From: Bacillota bacterium
GTDB lineage: Bacteria; Bacillota; Clostridia; Acetivibrionales; Acetivibrionaceae
Assembly (NCBI GenBank): GCA_023421115.1
Contig: JAEZUI010000061.1
Span: forward strand, 48,045 to 112,044
DNA: 64,000 nt
Direction: 5' to 3'
This document shows, piece after piece, positions 33,068-41,444 of this stretch. The position numbers and the translations under genes were made by a program. Positions within the stretch are counted from its first letter, which is position 1, and the number at the start of each line of letters is the position of its first letter. The notes under the pieces are model-generated. The model was not told the DNA's origin. It ran no database searches and saw only the letters and a list, made by a program, of their open reading frames with translations.

Positions 33068-34057
33068 TTACCTCCCTATTCCAATTTTTGTTTTCTTGGC
33101 AAATAAGACAACCACAGCAAAAAACCACGGAATACTTATAATAAAGGTCATCAATATATATCCAAAATCAAAGGCACCACTTAATATACCGTCAATTGCT
33201 CTGTACTGCCAATACATAGGAAATAAATAATAAAAAAACTGGAAAGTCTGAGAGACAAACATTGCAGAAATAGGCAACACCATCATAGCAGGCATTAATA
33301 ACTTCAGTACCCCAATAGCTGCAATCTGGTTTTTTGCAAAAAATGCAAGGATAAAAGTTACGAATCCCGAAACAAATACACTGAATAAAGTAAGTAAAAC
33401 AAAGGGTACTATCATTTCACTTTTTCCAATAATAACTGTACTTAGGACCACCCCTACAATTCCAATCAGCATCCCGGGAATTAGCTTTGTTGCAACATAC
33501 TCTGTAATGGTAGCAGGACTTACAGCAACTGCATGAGTAACTTTGCTTTCCCTTTCATCTACGCAGGATAATCCAATTGTTGCTCCACCTACAAACAGTG
33601 CCATAAGAAGAATACAAATCATACTTATCCGATATGCCAAGCCACCGTCACCCTCAATTTTTTCTGTATTGTAAGAAATTGTTTCACCTTTGAGTGCACC
33701 AGCAACCAAGCCTTTCATAGATACAGCAAACTCTTCTCCTTCATTGCCTTCTACAATTACCTTATGTGAACCGTCTTCAAAAATTATACCACATACACTG
33801 TCAGTACCGCCCACTCTTAATTTAATTTCATTATCATTGTCAAAAAACTCAATATCTGCTACCCGTTCAAGTTTAGCAAGTGAATCCTCGGGTATTGAAC
33901 GGTTCACCGCAAAAGTAACAGAAGAACTTTGCACCACTCCAAAAACCATGATAAACACCAGTGCCATAACTGCCGGAGCGAGCGACATATAAAGGGAGAG
34001 ACCATTTCTAAAAATCAATTTAAACTCCTTTTTTACTCCACTAAAAATTGCCTTCAT
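33068..34057 (-). CDS. ABC-2 type exporter permease, second subunit
   Basis: 329 residues from the ATG at 34057 (GGGAGG 9 bases before). One N-terminal membrane helix, an extracellular domain of about 130 residues and five C-terminal helices follow the ABC-2/YhgE-like layout (LMALFVGGATIGLSCVDERESKVTHAVAVSPATITEYVATKLIPG). The motif of charged residues after the second helix is standard for ABC-2 permeases. It overlaps the first permease by 4 bases (ATGA), so the two likely form a heterodimer with the ATPase. Confidence 0.85.
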   Translation of the reverse strand: MKAIFSGVKKEFKLIFRNGLSLYMSLAPAVMALVFIMVFGVVQSSSVTFAVNRSIPEDSLAKLERVADIEFFDNDNEIKLRVGGTDSVCGIIFEDGSHKVIVEGNEGEEFAVSMKGLVAGALKGETISYNTEKIEGDGGLAYRISMICILLMALFVGGATIGLSCVDERESKVTHAVAVSPATITEYVATKLIPGMLIGIVGVVLSTVIIGKSEMIVPFVLLTLFSVFVSGFVTFILAFFAKNQIAAIGVLKLLMPAMMVLPISAMFVSQTFQFFYYLFPMYWQYRAIDGILSGAFDFGYILMTFIISIPWFFAVVVLFAKKTKIGIGR

Positions 34058-35025
34058 ATTAGTCTGCCTCCCTTCAAAAAGAACAGCTTCTTTACCATAG
34101 TAAAGCATATTAAATATAGAGCCGCACCCCAAATACCAATTGCAACTAATGCTGTAGAACCCATTCCCTTTCCAAATAGAATCCCTTCATAGGCAAATAT
34201 AATCGGATAAGATGGTATAAAGGTCATCCAAAGGGGATTAAAAGATGGATTGGAATAGGAAATAAACGTAAGCATATTAATGGATAGTAACAGAGATGCA
34301 GAAAAAAACCATCCGCTCATATCCCTAAACAACGTGGTAAACGCCAGCCCCATAACAGAAAATACTGCGCTCCCAAAAAAGCTTAAGACTATAAATTCAA
34401 GCCAATTAAACTCTACTCCTACACAAAATACTGCCATAAGCAAAGCGTACAATGTTCCAATTGTTGAAAAAAGCAATACCTTTGAAATAATATAGCGGTT
34501 TACACTTACAGGTGATATTCTCAGCGCTTTTACTGTTGCTTCCTGTTTTTCGGAAAGCATAAGTGCTCCTCCAAGAATAAAGCCTACAATTAGTGCTTCA
34601 AAACAAATGAAAATTGGAGTCATTCGCTTATTAAAGGGTACACTGTCGCTGCTTTCATTTATGCTTTCAAGCTTAGCAGGCTCAACCTTACCCGAAAGGG
34701 AAAGCATAAGCCCATGTATTGTCTTCTCAGAAAGCCCTGTATGAATCACCGTGATACTTCCATTTTCACGTCCTATAAATCCTATGCCATTCTCCTTAGC
34801 TACTGTTTCCCTCAACACATCTTCATTATCAACCACCGTAGTAAATGCTCCATATGAAGGTATATTTAAGGAAACTAGAGTGTATTGTGCTTCTTTCAAA
34901 GATTTTGGCAACGCCAGATTGACAACTAGAATAATAAGCACAAGCGTAACTGAAATAATCCAAAACAGAGCATTACTTAGCATTCGCTTAAAATCCTGCC
35001 GACACAACGCAAAAACACCTCTCAT
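34054..35025 (-). CDS. ABC-2 type exporter permease, first subunit
   Basis: 323 residues with the same layout as the next gene: helix at 15-37, external domain to about residue 140, then helices containing FEALIVGFILGGALMLSEKQEATVKALRISPVSVNRYIISKVLL. The EKQEATVKALRISPV region is the typical ABC-2 coupling segment. It overlaps both neighbours by 4 bases. It is probably a drug or antimicrobial-peptide exporter, judging only by the TetR control. Confidence 0.85.
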   Translation of the reverse strand: MRGVFALCRQDFKRMLSNALFWIISVTLVLIILVVNLALPKSLKEAQYTLVSLNIPSYGAFTTVVDNEDVLRETVAKENGIGFIGRENGSITVIHTGLSEKTIHGLMLSLSGKVEPAKLESINESSDSVPFNKRMTPIFICFEALIVGFILGGALMLSEKQEATVKALRISPVSVNRYIISKVLLFSTIGTLYALLMAVFCVGVEFNWLEFIVLSFFGSAVFSVMGLAFTTLFRDMSGWFFSASLLLSINMLTFISYSNPSFNPLWMTFIPSYPIIFAYEGILFGKGMGSTALVAIGIWGAALYLICFTMVKKLFFLKGGRLI

Positions 35026-35870
35026 CCTCTCAACTCCTTTCCGGTAACAAGAAGAAATATCTCCTCTAGAGTTGCTTCCATTGAGTGCATTTTTATAATA
35101 TCGTGGTTGGCAACAAAATCCCCCACTGCTTTTTTATCAGCCATATCAAGCAATATTTTCTTTTCAGCATTATTTTCTTTAAAAACAATATTTACAGTTG
35201 CCTTACCATATTTAAGCTTAAGTTTCTCAGGCGAATCCATCGCTTGAATCTTCCCATCATATAAGAAGGCCACCGTATCGCATAAAGAATCGGCAAGTTC
35301 CATGTTATGGGTAGTAAGAAATACTGTTGCACCACGCTTGCTTTGCTCCCGGATTAGCTCCCTGACATTTGCAGCAGTTGAAGGGTCAAGTCCGCTTGTA
35401 GGTTCATCAAGAAATAAATAGGCAGGTTTATTTATCAATGCTCTTGCAAGAGTGAGTCTCTGTTTCATCCCTTTTGAGTATTCCGCTGCCTTTTTATGTG
35501 CTGCATCTCTCAAACCTAAGTTATCAAGCAACTCCATAGCATCAAGGGTAGGAACAGAAAACTGGTCTGCAAAATATTTCAAATTCTCATAACCTGTCAA
35601 AGTACCATACACATTGGGCTGTTCAAAGGACACACCGATTTTGTTAAAGAATTTTCTATTCAGACTTCTAATTGACTGACCATCATATGCAACCTCACCC
35701 TGCTTAAGGGGAAGAAGACCTGTCATAATATTCTGTACAGTGGATTTACCTGCACCGCTAGGACCTAAGAAACCAAATATCTTTCCTGTTTCAGCTTTAA
35801 AAGTAATGTCAGAAACGGCATAATTACCCTTGCCTTCATAATCGTGAAATACACCAATTACATCAATCAT
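35022..35870 (-). CDS. ABC exporter ATPase, first gene of TetR-controlled operon
   Basis: 282 residues. Walker A GPSGAGKST near residue 36, Q-loop FEQPNVYG, signature YSKGMKQRLTLARAL, Walker B LFLDEPTSGLD and switch His in TTHN. The C-terminal 60 residues form the extension typical of DrrA-like multidrug ATPases. Its promoter carries TTGACC-N17-TATGAT with overlapping palindromes. The signature starts YSKG instead of LSGG, which is common in this subfamily. Confidence 0.9.
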   Translation of the reverse strand: MIDVIGVFHDYEGKGNYAVSDITFKAETGKIFGFLGPSGAGKSTVQNIMTGLLPLKQGEVAYDGQSIRSLNRKFFNKIGVSFEQPNVYGTLTGYENLKYFADQFSVPTLDAMELLDNLGLRDAAHKKAAEYSKGMKQRLTLARALINKPAYLFLDEPTSGLDPSTAANVRELIREQSKRGATVFLTTHNMELADSLCDTVAFLYDGKIQAMDSPEKLKLKYGKATVNIVFKENNAEKKILLDMADKKAVGDFVANHDIIKMHSMEATLEEIFLLVTGKELRG

Positions 35871-35889
35871 AATCTATATCCGTCCTTTC

Positions 35890-35940
35890 TTGACCAACTG
35901 GTCTAATTACATCATAATACATTTTGACCACTCGGTCAAG
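35890..35940 (-). promoter_or_regulatory. Promoter with twin TetR-type operators
   Basis: On the minus strand TTGACC and TATGAT are 17 bases apart. The -35 lies inside TTGACC-GAGT-GGTCAA (35924-35939). A second palindrome, TTGACC-AACT-GGTCTA (plus strand, 35890-35905), lies downstream of the -10. Centres are 34 bases apart. Binding at both would block initiation. Confidence 0.8.
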
Positions 35941-35960
35941 AAAGAATAATTTCAATATCT

Positions 35961-36824
35961 TTAATTCACTTCCACAAAGTCAACAATATGTCCATCAATA
36001 ATACCCCTATCATTTGCAAAATGGCAAGTGTAGTTCTTCTCTCCAATTTTAATAAATGTTCGTTCGATTTCACTCTCATTATCATAAACTTCAGCAAACA
36101 TATACGCTGTATCAGACTTCACTTCAATGAAATCGGGAATTTTATCCTTAGTTATCTCTGTACATTCAACTAAATGGTCTTCATCACTCATTTGTTTAAT
36201 TAGAATTTTTTCTATCTCATTAACTTTTTTAAGTTTTATCTCAACACTACTCTTCTGTTCTGTCTTTTTGCCATTTTCAGTTATAGTGCATGTTTCGGAA
36301 AAAGTTGTACTAAGATCAACATCACCTGATACTCCACTGCCCGGCATTGTATAAATCCCTCCATCCGAAGCTTGATATACAGGATTCAGAAAAAATATAT
36401 TATTTTTTTCTCCACAATACTTAAGTGTAGCGCTCAATTCATTTGTATTGTCCGAAGCCTTCATGTTTGCGTCGGTAAACCCACCATTTCCGTGCATAAC
36501 AGTCATTTTAGCTTCATCAGTATTAACTTTTTCATAAAAATAATACATTCCCTCTATACCTTCAAAAAAGCATCTTCCTCCATCACCTTTTGTAGCAAAA
36601 ATCTTATTTGGTTTTGCTTCAGGGGACTTTCCTTCCAATAAAAGTTTTTCTATATCAATGCTTTCCCTATTTATTAAATTAAGAGAATCATAAGTAACAA
36701 AAACACCAACCACAGTATCTTGCGCCTTTTCTTCTCCTGCACCCTCTATAGCAAGCTGGCACCCACAAAACATATTAAAAACAATTGCAATACACAAAAT
36801 TATCAATATATTTTTATAATTCAT
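35961..36824 (-). CDS. Lipoprotein of unknown function
   Basis: 287 residues with a lipoprotein signal (NILIILCIAIVFNMFCGC; lipid Cys probably 22). The mature part is rich in beta strands and charged residues, with paired Cys (KYCGEKNN, ETCTITENG, LVECTEI, YTCHF) but no recognised domain. It overlaps the preceding HTH gene by 11 bases, so it belongs to a three-gene unit: membrane protein, HTH regulator, lipoprotein. Confidence 0.65.
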   Translation of the reverse strand: MNYKNILIILCIAIVFNMFCGCQLAIEGAGEEKAQDTVVGVFVTYDSLNLINRESIDIEKLLLEGKSPEAKPNKIFATKGDGGRCFFEGIEGMYYFYEKVNTDEAKMTVMHGNGGFTDANMKASDNTNELSATLKYCGEKNNIFFLNPVYQASDGGIYTMPGSGVSGDVDLSTTFSETCTITENGKKTEQKSSVEIKLKKVNEIEKILIKQMSDEDHLVECTEITKDKIPDFIEVKSDTAYMFAEVYDNESEIERTFIKIGEKNYTCHFANDRGIIDGHIVDFVEVN

Positions 36825-37047
36825 CTTCGTCTTCCTCCTCTAGTTTTCCATCAAATTTCAAAATATCCCCCACATCACATCTGAGATAATAACAAATTTT
36901 ATTTATTGTACCGAAACGCACACCCTTAGCTTTTCCAGAGCGTAATATTGATAAATTTGCCTCAGTAATTCCAATTAATGTGCACAGTTCCTTAGAAGTT
37001 ATCTTCTCTCTTTTTAAAATTTTCTCCAGATAAACCTGTATCGCCAA
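36814..37047 (-). CDS. Small Cro/CI-type HTH regulator
   Basis: 77 residues from a TTG behind AAAGGAG. VYLEKILKREKITSKELCTLIGITEANLSILRSGKAKGVRFGTINKICYYLRCDVGDIL is a full-length HTH_26/Cro-like domain, followed by an acidic tail. Such small regulators are paired with DUF2975-like membrane proteins in Firmicutes, as here. The twin palindromes upstream of the membrane-protein gene are its likely targets. Confidence 0.8.
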   Translation of the reverse strand: MAIQVYLEKILKREKITSKELCTLIGITEANLSILRSGKAKGVRFGTINKICYYLRCDVGDILKFDGKLEEEDEDEL

Positions 37048-37060
37048 AGTTCCATCTCCT

Positions 37061-38023
37061 TTAAATAAACATATCATTTTCTTCCTTCTGAAACTTGCTT
37101 TCGGCAAAGTATTTCGCAGCAAGCAGAAAAACAAGTACAAATACCATCGAAAATAAAGGTATATCCGTTCTATAATTTGCTACTAAAAGCTGTTTGGCAA
37201 ATATTAACTGAAGTATATTAACCGTTATGTACGAAAGCAAGACCATTACAACTGAGTATTTGCAATAAACTCCAAGTTTATATGCAGTAGATATTACACT
37301 CTCACTGTACCTATCGACTGCCAACTCACTGCAAAGCTTTATCGCAAAATATATGAAAGATAATTGAAACATAATGGGAACTAATTCAAGAATGAAGCTT
37401 AGTACAAAGAAGAAGTTTGTAAATGCCAATGAAACGTTTGGATCTGTAGTATCTAATTTTAGTTTCTCAATATCATTTATCATTCCATCCAAACCAGATC
37501 CTATAATACTATATATAAGAACTATTCCAATAAAAGCAAATATTTTTTGAAGTACAGTTAGTATATCTTCTATTTCACTCTCTCCATATTTTCTGAGTAG
37601 TCTTAGAACAAAATATCCAACTAAAATAGAATAAAAACTACCGCCAAGCATAGGTTTAATCGAAAGCATACTTCCTTTATTGTTCATAAGTGCTGGGTTT
37701 ACCATCAGGTATAGCATAACAAACAGGAATATACTCGCAATGACAAGCAGAAAATCTTCCACTTTGTCTTTACCATTATCCTTTCTAACAAAAATATATG
37801 CAATCGGCAAAATGCTTAAAACAATATAAATAATTAGAGCAAATATATTACCTGTAGCACCGGATAAAGATAACTTCCTTAGCAACCAGCCAATTTGGAT
37901 AAATGGAAAAGAAATTAGCGCTTCATAGCCATTTACAGCACTGCCTAACACAGATACTAAGAAAAAAACATCGCAAAGAAAGCCCAAATAAATATTAAAG
38001 TTTTTTGTTTCATTTTCTGTCAT
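37061..38023 (-). CDS. DUF2975-like multi-pass membrane protein
   Basis: 320 residues with about eight membrane helices. The C-terminal FSMVFVLVFLLAAKYFAESKFQKEENDMFI resembles the conserved end of DUF2975 proteins (...EENDLTI). It is first in the unit with the small HTH gene 13 bases downstream, the arrangement known for YoaS/YozG-type pairs. It is longer than a normal DUF2975 protein (about 160 residues), so it is either duplicated or a relative. The function is unknown. Confidence 0.65.
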   Translation of the reverse strand: MTENETKNFNIYLGFLCDVFFLVSVLGSAVNGYEALISFPFIQIGWLLRKLSLSGATGNIFALIIYIVLSILPIAYIFVRKDNGKDKVEDFLLVIASIFLFVMLYLMVNPALMNNKGSMLSIKPMLGGSFYSILVGYFVLRLLRKYGESEIEDILTVLQKIFAFIGIVLIYSIIGSGLDGMINDIEKLKLDTTDPNVSLAFTNFFFVLSFILELVPIMFQLSFIYFAIKLCSELAVDRYSESVISTAYKLGVYCKYSVVMVLLSYITVNILQLIFAKQLLVANYRTDIPLFSMVFVLVFLLAAKYFAESKFQKEENDMFI

Positions 38024-38043
38024 CCTTTCAGAGCAAAATAAAT

Positions 38044-38105
38044 AATTATTGTTTTACAATAATTCTATTGTTAGAACATTCAAAATATTATTGTTTGTCA
38101 ATAAT
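38044..38105 (-). promoter_or_regulatory. Twin operator-like palindromes ATTATTG-N5-CAATAAT
   Basis: 38044-38064 holds AATTATTG-TTTTA-CAATAATT and 38087-38105 holds ATTATTG-TTTGT-CAATAAT. The same arms and spacer occur twice, 42 bases centre to centre (four helical turns), just upstream of the DUF2975-like gene. They are probably bound by the small HTH regulator of the same operon. Confidence 0.55.
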
Positions 38106-38133
38106 TTTTGCAACCTTTTCCATTTGAAATGCT

Positions 38134-38175
38134 TAAAAAAAAATAATGGAGAGATAAAAAATTATCTCTCCATTA
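38134..38175 (-). terminator. Intrinsic terminator
   Basis: TAATGGAGAGATAA and TTATCTCTCCATTA form a perfect 14-bp stem with a 4-base loop; on the minus strand a run of T follows. It ends the transcript of the rubrerythrin fusion gene. Two more hairpins (38227-38269, and an AGATAAC/GTTATCT pair near 38276-38324) lie between it and the stop codon. Confidence 0.8.
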
Positions 38176-38337
38176 TAATAAGTTTATTCTTAAAAATGTT
38201 CACTTTAATTATTTAAGCTTCTTATAGATGAAAAACTCTAAAACTAAATTTTAATGGAAGTTTTTCATCTAAATTAGATAACGTTTAAGTGCTATATAAA
38301 TTTAACTTTTGTGCAAGTTATCTATATAAGCAATATT

Positions 38338-40323
38338 TTAATACTTTATAAATTTATCTCCTGGGACTCCACAAATACTACATTTATCAGGAACAAACTT
38401 TTCTATATTTCCACAGACTGGACACAGATAGTAGAAAACTTCTTCTGTATTATCAAGACTATCTAATGCTTCCTTATACAATCTTGCGTGAACTTCTTCT
38501 GCCTTCATAGCTAATGTAAAGGCTCCTATTGCAGCTTTTTCTCCTTCTCCCTTTGCCACTTCAATAAAGTCAGGATACATCTCTTTGTATTCATGGGTTT
38601 CTCCTGCCATTGCATCTTTCAAATTTTCAACGGTAGAATTTATTTTACCCGCTAACTCCAACTCTTTCATTGCATGCAATGTCTCTGCATCAGCTGCTGC
38701 TCTAAATAACTTCGCAGCGTTCATTTTTCCTTCTGCCTCTGCTTTTTTTGCGAACGCCAAATATTTCCTGTTGGCTTGAGATTCCCCAGCAAATGCTGCC
38801 ATTAAATTTTCATTAGTCTTTTTTTCACTCATTTTAGTTTCCTCCGTTTTTTTATTAATTAGTTTATTAACTATACTTTCAACATCATCATATATTTCAT
38901 GTGGGATATTTAATCCCTTTTCAACTGCCTGTTTTACTTTTATTGAAAGATTTTTATCGCCTATAATAATGCTGCCTACAATTTTTCCATCCCTAATTAC
39001 AAAGTATATATAACCGTCCTGGGTTTCTTTCTCATACTGATAATAACTGCCATCTTTTGGCATAAACTCACCAATACTAAACATATCAAGCCCAAGAACC
39101 TTTAATACATTTGATCTCGAAACTCCACCAAACTCAGAATTCATACCCACAAGGTTTTGAGCGGCAATTTTACCTTGAAATTGTGCTACATTCCACAAAC
39201 CGTACAATGTTCCGTAATGTTCTGTAACATCACCTGCTGCAAATATATCTTCTTCGGAAGTCTTCATTCGGTTATTTACTACAACTCCCATATTTACTTC
39301 AAGTCCGGCTTTCCTTGCAAGATGTGTATTAGGTCTTACCCCTGCTGTTATGATAACAAGTTCTGTAGGCAATACTTCTCCTGTTGATAATTTTACACCT
39401 TTACACTCATTATCACCGATTATTTCCTGTACTTTTGAATTTGCTTTAACTTCAACACCAATTTCTTTTAGATATTTCGTTAAAAGTTCGGCAGCTTTTC
39501 TATTCAACTGACGAGGCATTAGCCAATCCGAACCCTCTAGCAATGTAACTTTCACACCACTTTTAGCTATAGCTCCCGCTGTTTCTAAACCTAAAATTCC
39601 TGCACCAATACATATACAAGACTTTATTTGATGCATCTTATCAAGGAGAATATCTGCATCCTCAATTTTTCTGACAGTTATAACATTCCCAAGTTCTTTT
39701 CCGGCAATTGGAGGAATAAAAGGATGAGCTCCATTAGCTATCACCAGCTTATCAAAGGCAATTTTTGATCCATCACTAAGCTTTACCTGTTTTACGTCCT
39801 TTTGAATTTCAGATATTTCTATTCCTGAAATCAGTTTTATTCTTTTTTCATTATAAAAACTCTCAGGATAAATTGTCAAGCTGCCTCTATCGGTCTCTTT
39901 TGCAAGATACCTAGTCAAATTCAAACGATAATACGGGAGAACTTTATCAGCCGAAATCAAAGTAATTTCTGCTTTGTCCGAATTGTTTCGAATTTCTTCA
40001 GCACAGGAAAGTCCTGCAATCCCTCCGCCAACTATTACAATTTTAGTAGCCTCATTGCTTGTTCCTCTTTTTTGCCCATTACTATGGGGTTCAAACATAT
40101 CACTTTTTACCCCACATACTGGACAAACATCCGGTGGATTGCTTCCATCATGAACATACTCACAATTTAAACATCTCCAAGAACTTGCAGACTGTTCGAT
40201 TTCTTCTGCCTTCTCTTCATAAATTTCAAATTCCTCAGAGGATGCATCACAAACAGGACAATTTTCTGGAGGATTTTCGCCTACATGGATATAACCACAT
40301 ATAAGACATCTGTAGCTTTTCAT
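38338..40323 (-). CDS. Fusion: double rubredoxin, FAD/NAD(P)H rubredoxin reductase and rubrerythrin
   Basis: 661 residues. Rubredoxin-like domains at 1-35 (Cys6, 9, 22, 25) and 49-80 (Cys51, 54, 67, 70); an FAD/NAD(P)H oxidoreductase at about 93-485 (VIVGGGIAGLSCAEE, CIGAGILGLETAG, DIFAAGDVTEHYG); a rubrerythrin from Met498 (AFAGESQANRKYLAFA, DAETLHAMKE, AGETHEYKEMYP, KAEEVHARLY); and a C-terminal rubredoxin (CPVCGN, CSICGVPG). In one chain it could pass electrons from NAD(P)H to the di-iron centre and reduce peroxide. GGAGG sits 8 bases before Met498, so separate rubrerythrin may also be made. Confidence 0.9.
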   Translation of the reverse strand: MKSYRCLICGYIHVGENPPENCPVCDASSEEFEIYEEKAEEIEQSASSWRCLNCEYVHDGSNPPDVCPVCGVKSDMFEPHSNGQKRGTSNEATKIVIVGGGIAGLSCAEEIRNNSDKAEITLISADKVLPYYRLNLTRYLAKETDRGSLTIYPESFYNEKRIKLISGIEISEIQKDVKQVKLSDGSKIAFDKLVIANGAHPFIPPIAGKELGNVITVRKIEDADILLDKMHQIKSCICIGAGILGLETAGAIAKSGVKVTLLEGSDWLMPRQLNRKAAELLTKYLKEIGVEVKANSKVQEIIGDNECKGVKLSTGEVLPTELVIITAGVRPNTHLARKAGLEVNMGVVVNNRMKTSEEDIFAAGDVTEHYGTLYGLWNVAQFQGKIAAQNLVGMNSEFGGVSRSNVLKVLGLDMFSIGEFMPKDGSYYQYEKETQDGYIYFVIRDGKIVGSIIIGDKNLSIKVKQAVEKGLNIPHEIYDDVESIVNKLINKKTEETKMSEKKTNENLMAAFAGESQANRKYLAFAKKAEAEGKMNAAKLFRAAADAETLHAMKELELAGKINSTVENLKDAMAGETHEYKEMYPDFIEVAKGEGEKAAIGAFTLAMKAEEVHARLYKEALDSLDNTEEVFYYLCPVCGNIEKFVPDKCSICGVPGDKFIKY

Positions 40324-40361
40324 CTTTCTCTTATCACTCCTTTCATCAAATTATTAAACCG

Positions 40362-40480
40362 AATTTATTTTTTCCTTAGGAGCCCCACAAACAGGTCAGA
40401 CTTTAGGTTCAGCTTACCTTGCAAAAGTATACCTACACTAAGTAAATGTGTAATATTCACTTTCAAAGATATCCTTATCT
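40362..40480 (-). pseudogene. Relic of another rubredoxin-ending gene
   Basis: On the minus strand the frame reads LELDKDIFESEYYTFT, stop, CRYTFAR, stop, AEPKV, stop, PVCGAPKEKINSV, stop. PVCGAPKE is the C-terminal rubredoxin loop, and the codon before it is TGA where TGC (Cys) is expected. This looks like a decayed rubrerythrin or rubredoxin gene just upstream of the fusion gene. Confidence 0.45.
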
Positions 40481-40610
40481 AGTTCCAACTCAGAAATTTC
40501 TTTCCTAAACAGACTAATTATATATAGTTCATTTCTTTCTCCGTCCAATTTACACTTATTAATTTACCACAAATACATTGATATTAACAAAATAATTGAA
40601 ACATTTCATA

Positions 40611-40650
40611 TATAAAAAAAGCATGAAATAATTTATCATGCTTTTTTATA
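40611..40650. terminator. Bidirectional intrinsic terminator
   Basis: AAAAAAGCATGA and TCATGCTTTTTT form a hairpin with a 6-base loop and A/T tracts on both sides. It lies between the membrane-protein gene (minus, ends 40681) and the rubredoxin relic. Confidence 0.75.
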
Positions 40651-40680
40651 AGAATCTAGTCAAAAGATTTATATTCACAT

Positions 40681-41136
40681 CTATACCCTTTTCCCTGCAA
40701 CTGCCTTTAACGTCAATCCTGCACCTGCCGCTGCCATTCCAAACATAATAAGACCTTGGGCTAGTGTAATCCTATTAAAGTAAACCCTTAGTCCCATTAA
40801 GATTCCAAGAACAATTACAACCAAACCCATAATGGTCAAAAGCCATCCAATAAAGGATTTTTCATTAAAAAACAAAACCCCTACCCCAATAATAAAAGGT
40901 ATCAAAACAACTCCAAAAGGTGGAGTAAATCCCATTATGTCCATGAGTGTAAAGTTAGTTGATAAAGTGGTATTTTGAAATATCAAAAAAAGCCCCCCAC
41001 ATAACAGTGCCAATCCTACAAGAAAATACACAAACCTTATTCCTATATTGTCTGATTGTCCGTCTCTGTAAAGGTTTTGCAAATTCTCTTCATTGCTTTT
41101 ACTAACCAAATTATCGTATCGATTCTTTTTATTCAT
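40681..41136 (-). CDS. Four-helix membrane protein, unknown function
   Basis: 151 residues from the ATG behind GAGGAG. The N-terminal 35 residues are polar (MNKKNRYDNLVSKSNEENL); then come four hydrophobic helices (FVYFLVGLALLCGGLFLIF, FGVVLIPFIIGVGVLFF, WLLTIMGLVVIVLGILMG, GLIMFGMAAAGAGLTL). No charged or catalytic motif is seen. It is transcribed alone with its own terminator. I do not recognise the family. Confidence 0.65.
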   Translation of the reverse strand: MNKKNRYDNLVSKSNEENLQNLYRDGQSDNIGIRFVYFLVGLALLCGGLFLIFQNTTLSTNFTLMDIMGFTPPFGVVLIPFIIGVGVLFFNEKSFIGWLLTIMGLVVIVLGILMGLRVYFNRITLAQGLIMFGMAAAGAGLTLKAVAGKRV

Positions 41137-41444
41137 AGACACTCTCCTCTTCACTCATTATACAAAAAAGGTAATTACTCTATATGAAAATTATATCATA
41201 AATAGGTGTTACTGCAAAATTTATTTGTGCCTTAATATCTTAATCTCAGGCTGGTTATTTGCATTTAGAAAACGAGTTCAGTATACAGATTTACAGGAAG
41301 TAAGAAAAATGAATGTAAAGTGCCTTTCGAGAAATCCTGCTGTAGTACTTTGCTACTTGAAAATAGGCAAAATGATAGTACATAGAAATTTTTCCATGTA
41401 CCCTTTCATTATACATCATTTATAAACTGCTTTATAAATTAAGG
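41137..41444. other. Gene-free interval
   Basis: About 308 bases. A plus-strand frame crosses it, but its composition is unlike neighbouring genes and it overlaps the start of the membrane-protein gene antisense. No strong hairpin, repeat or promoter was recognised. Confidence 0.4.
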
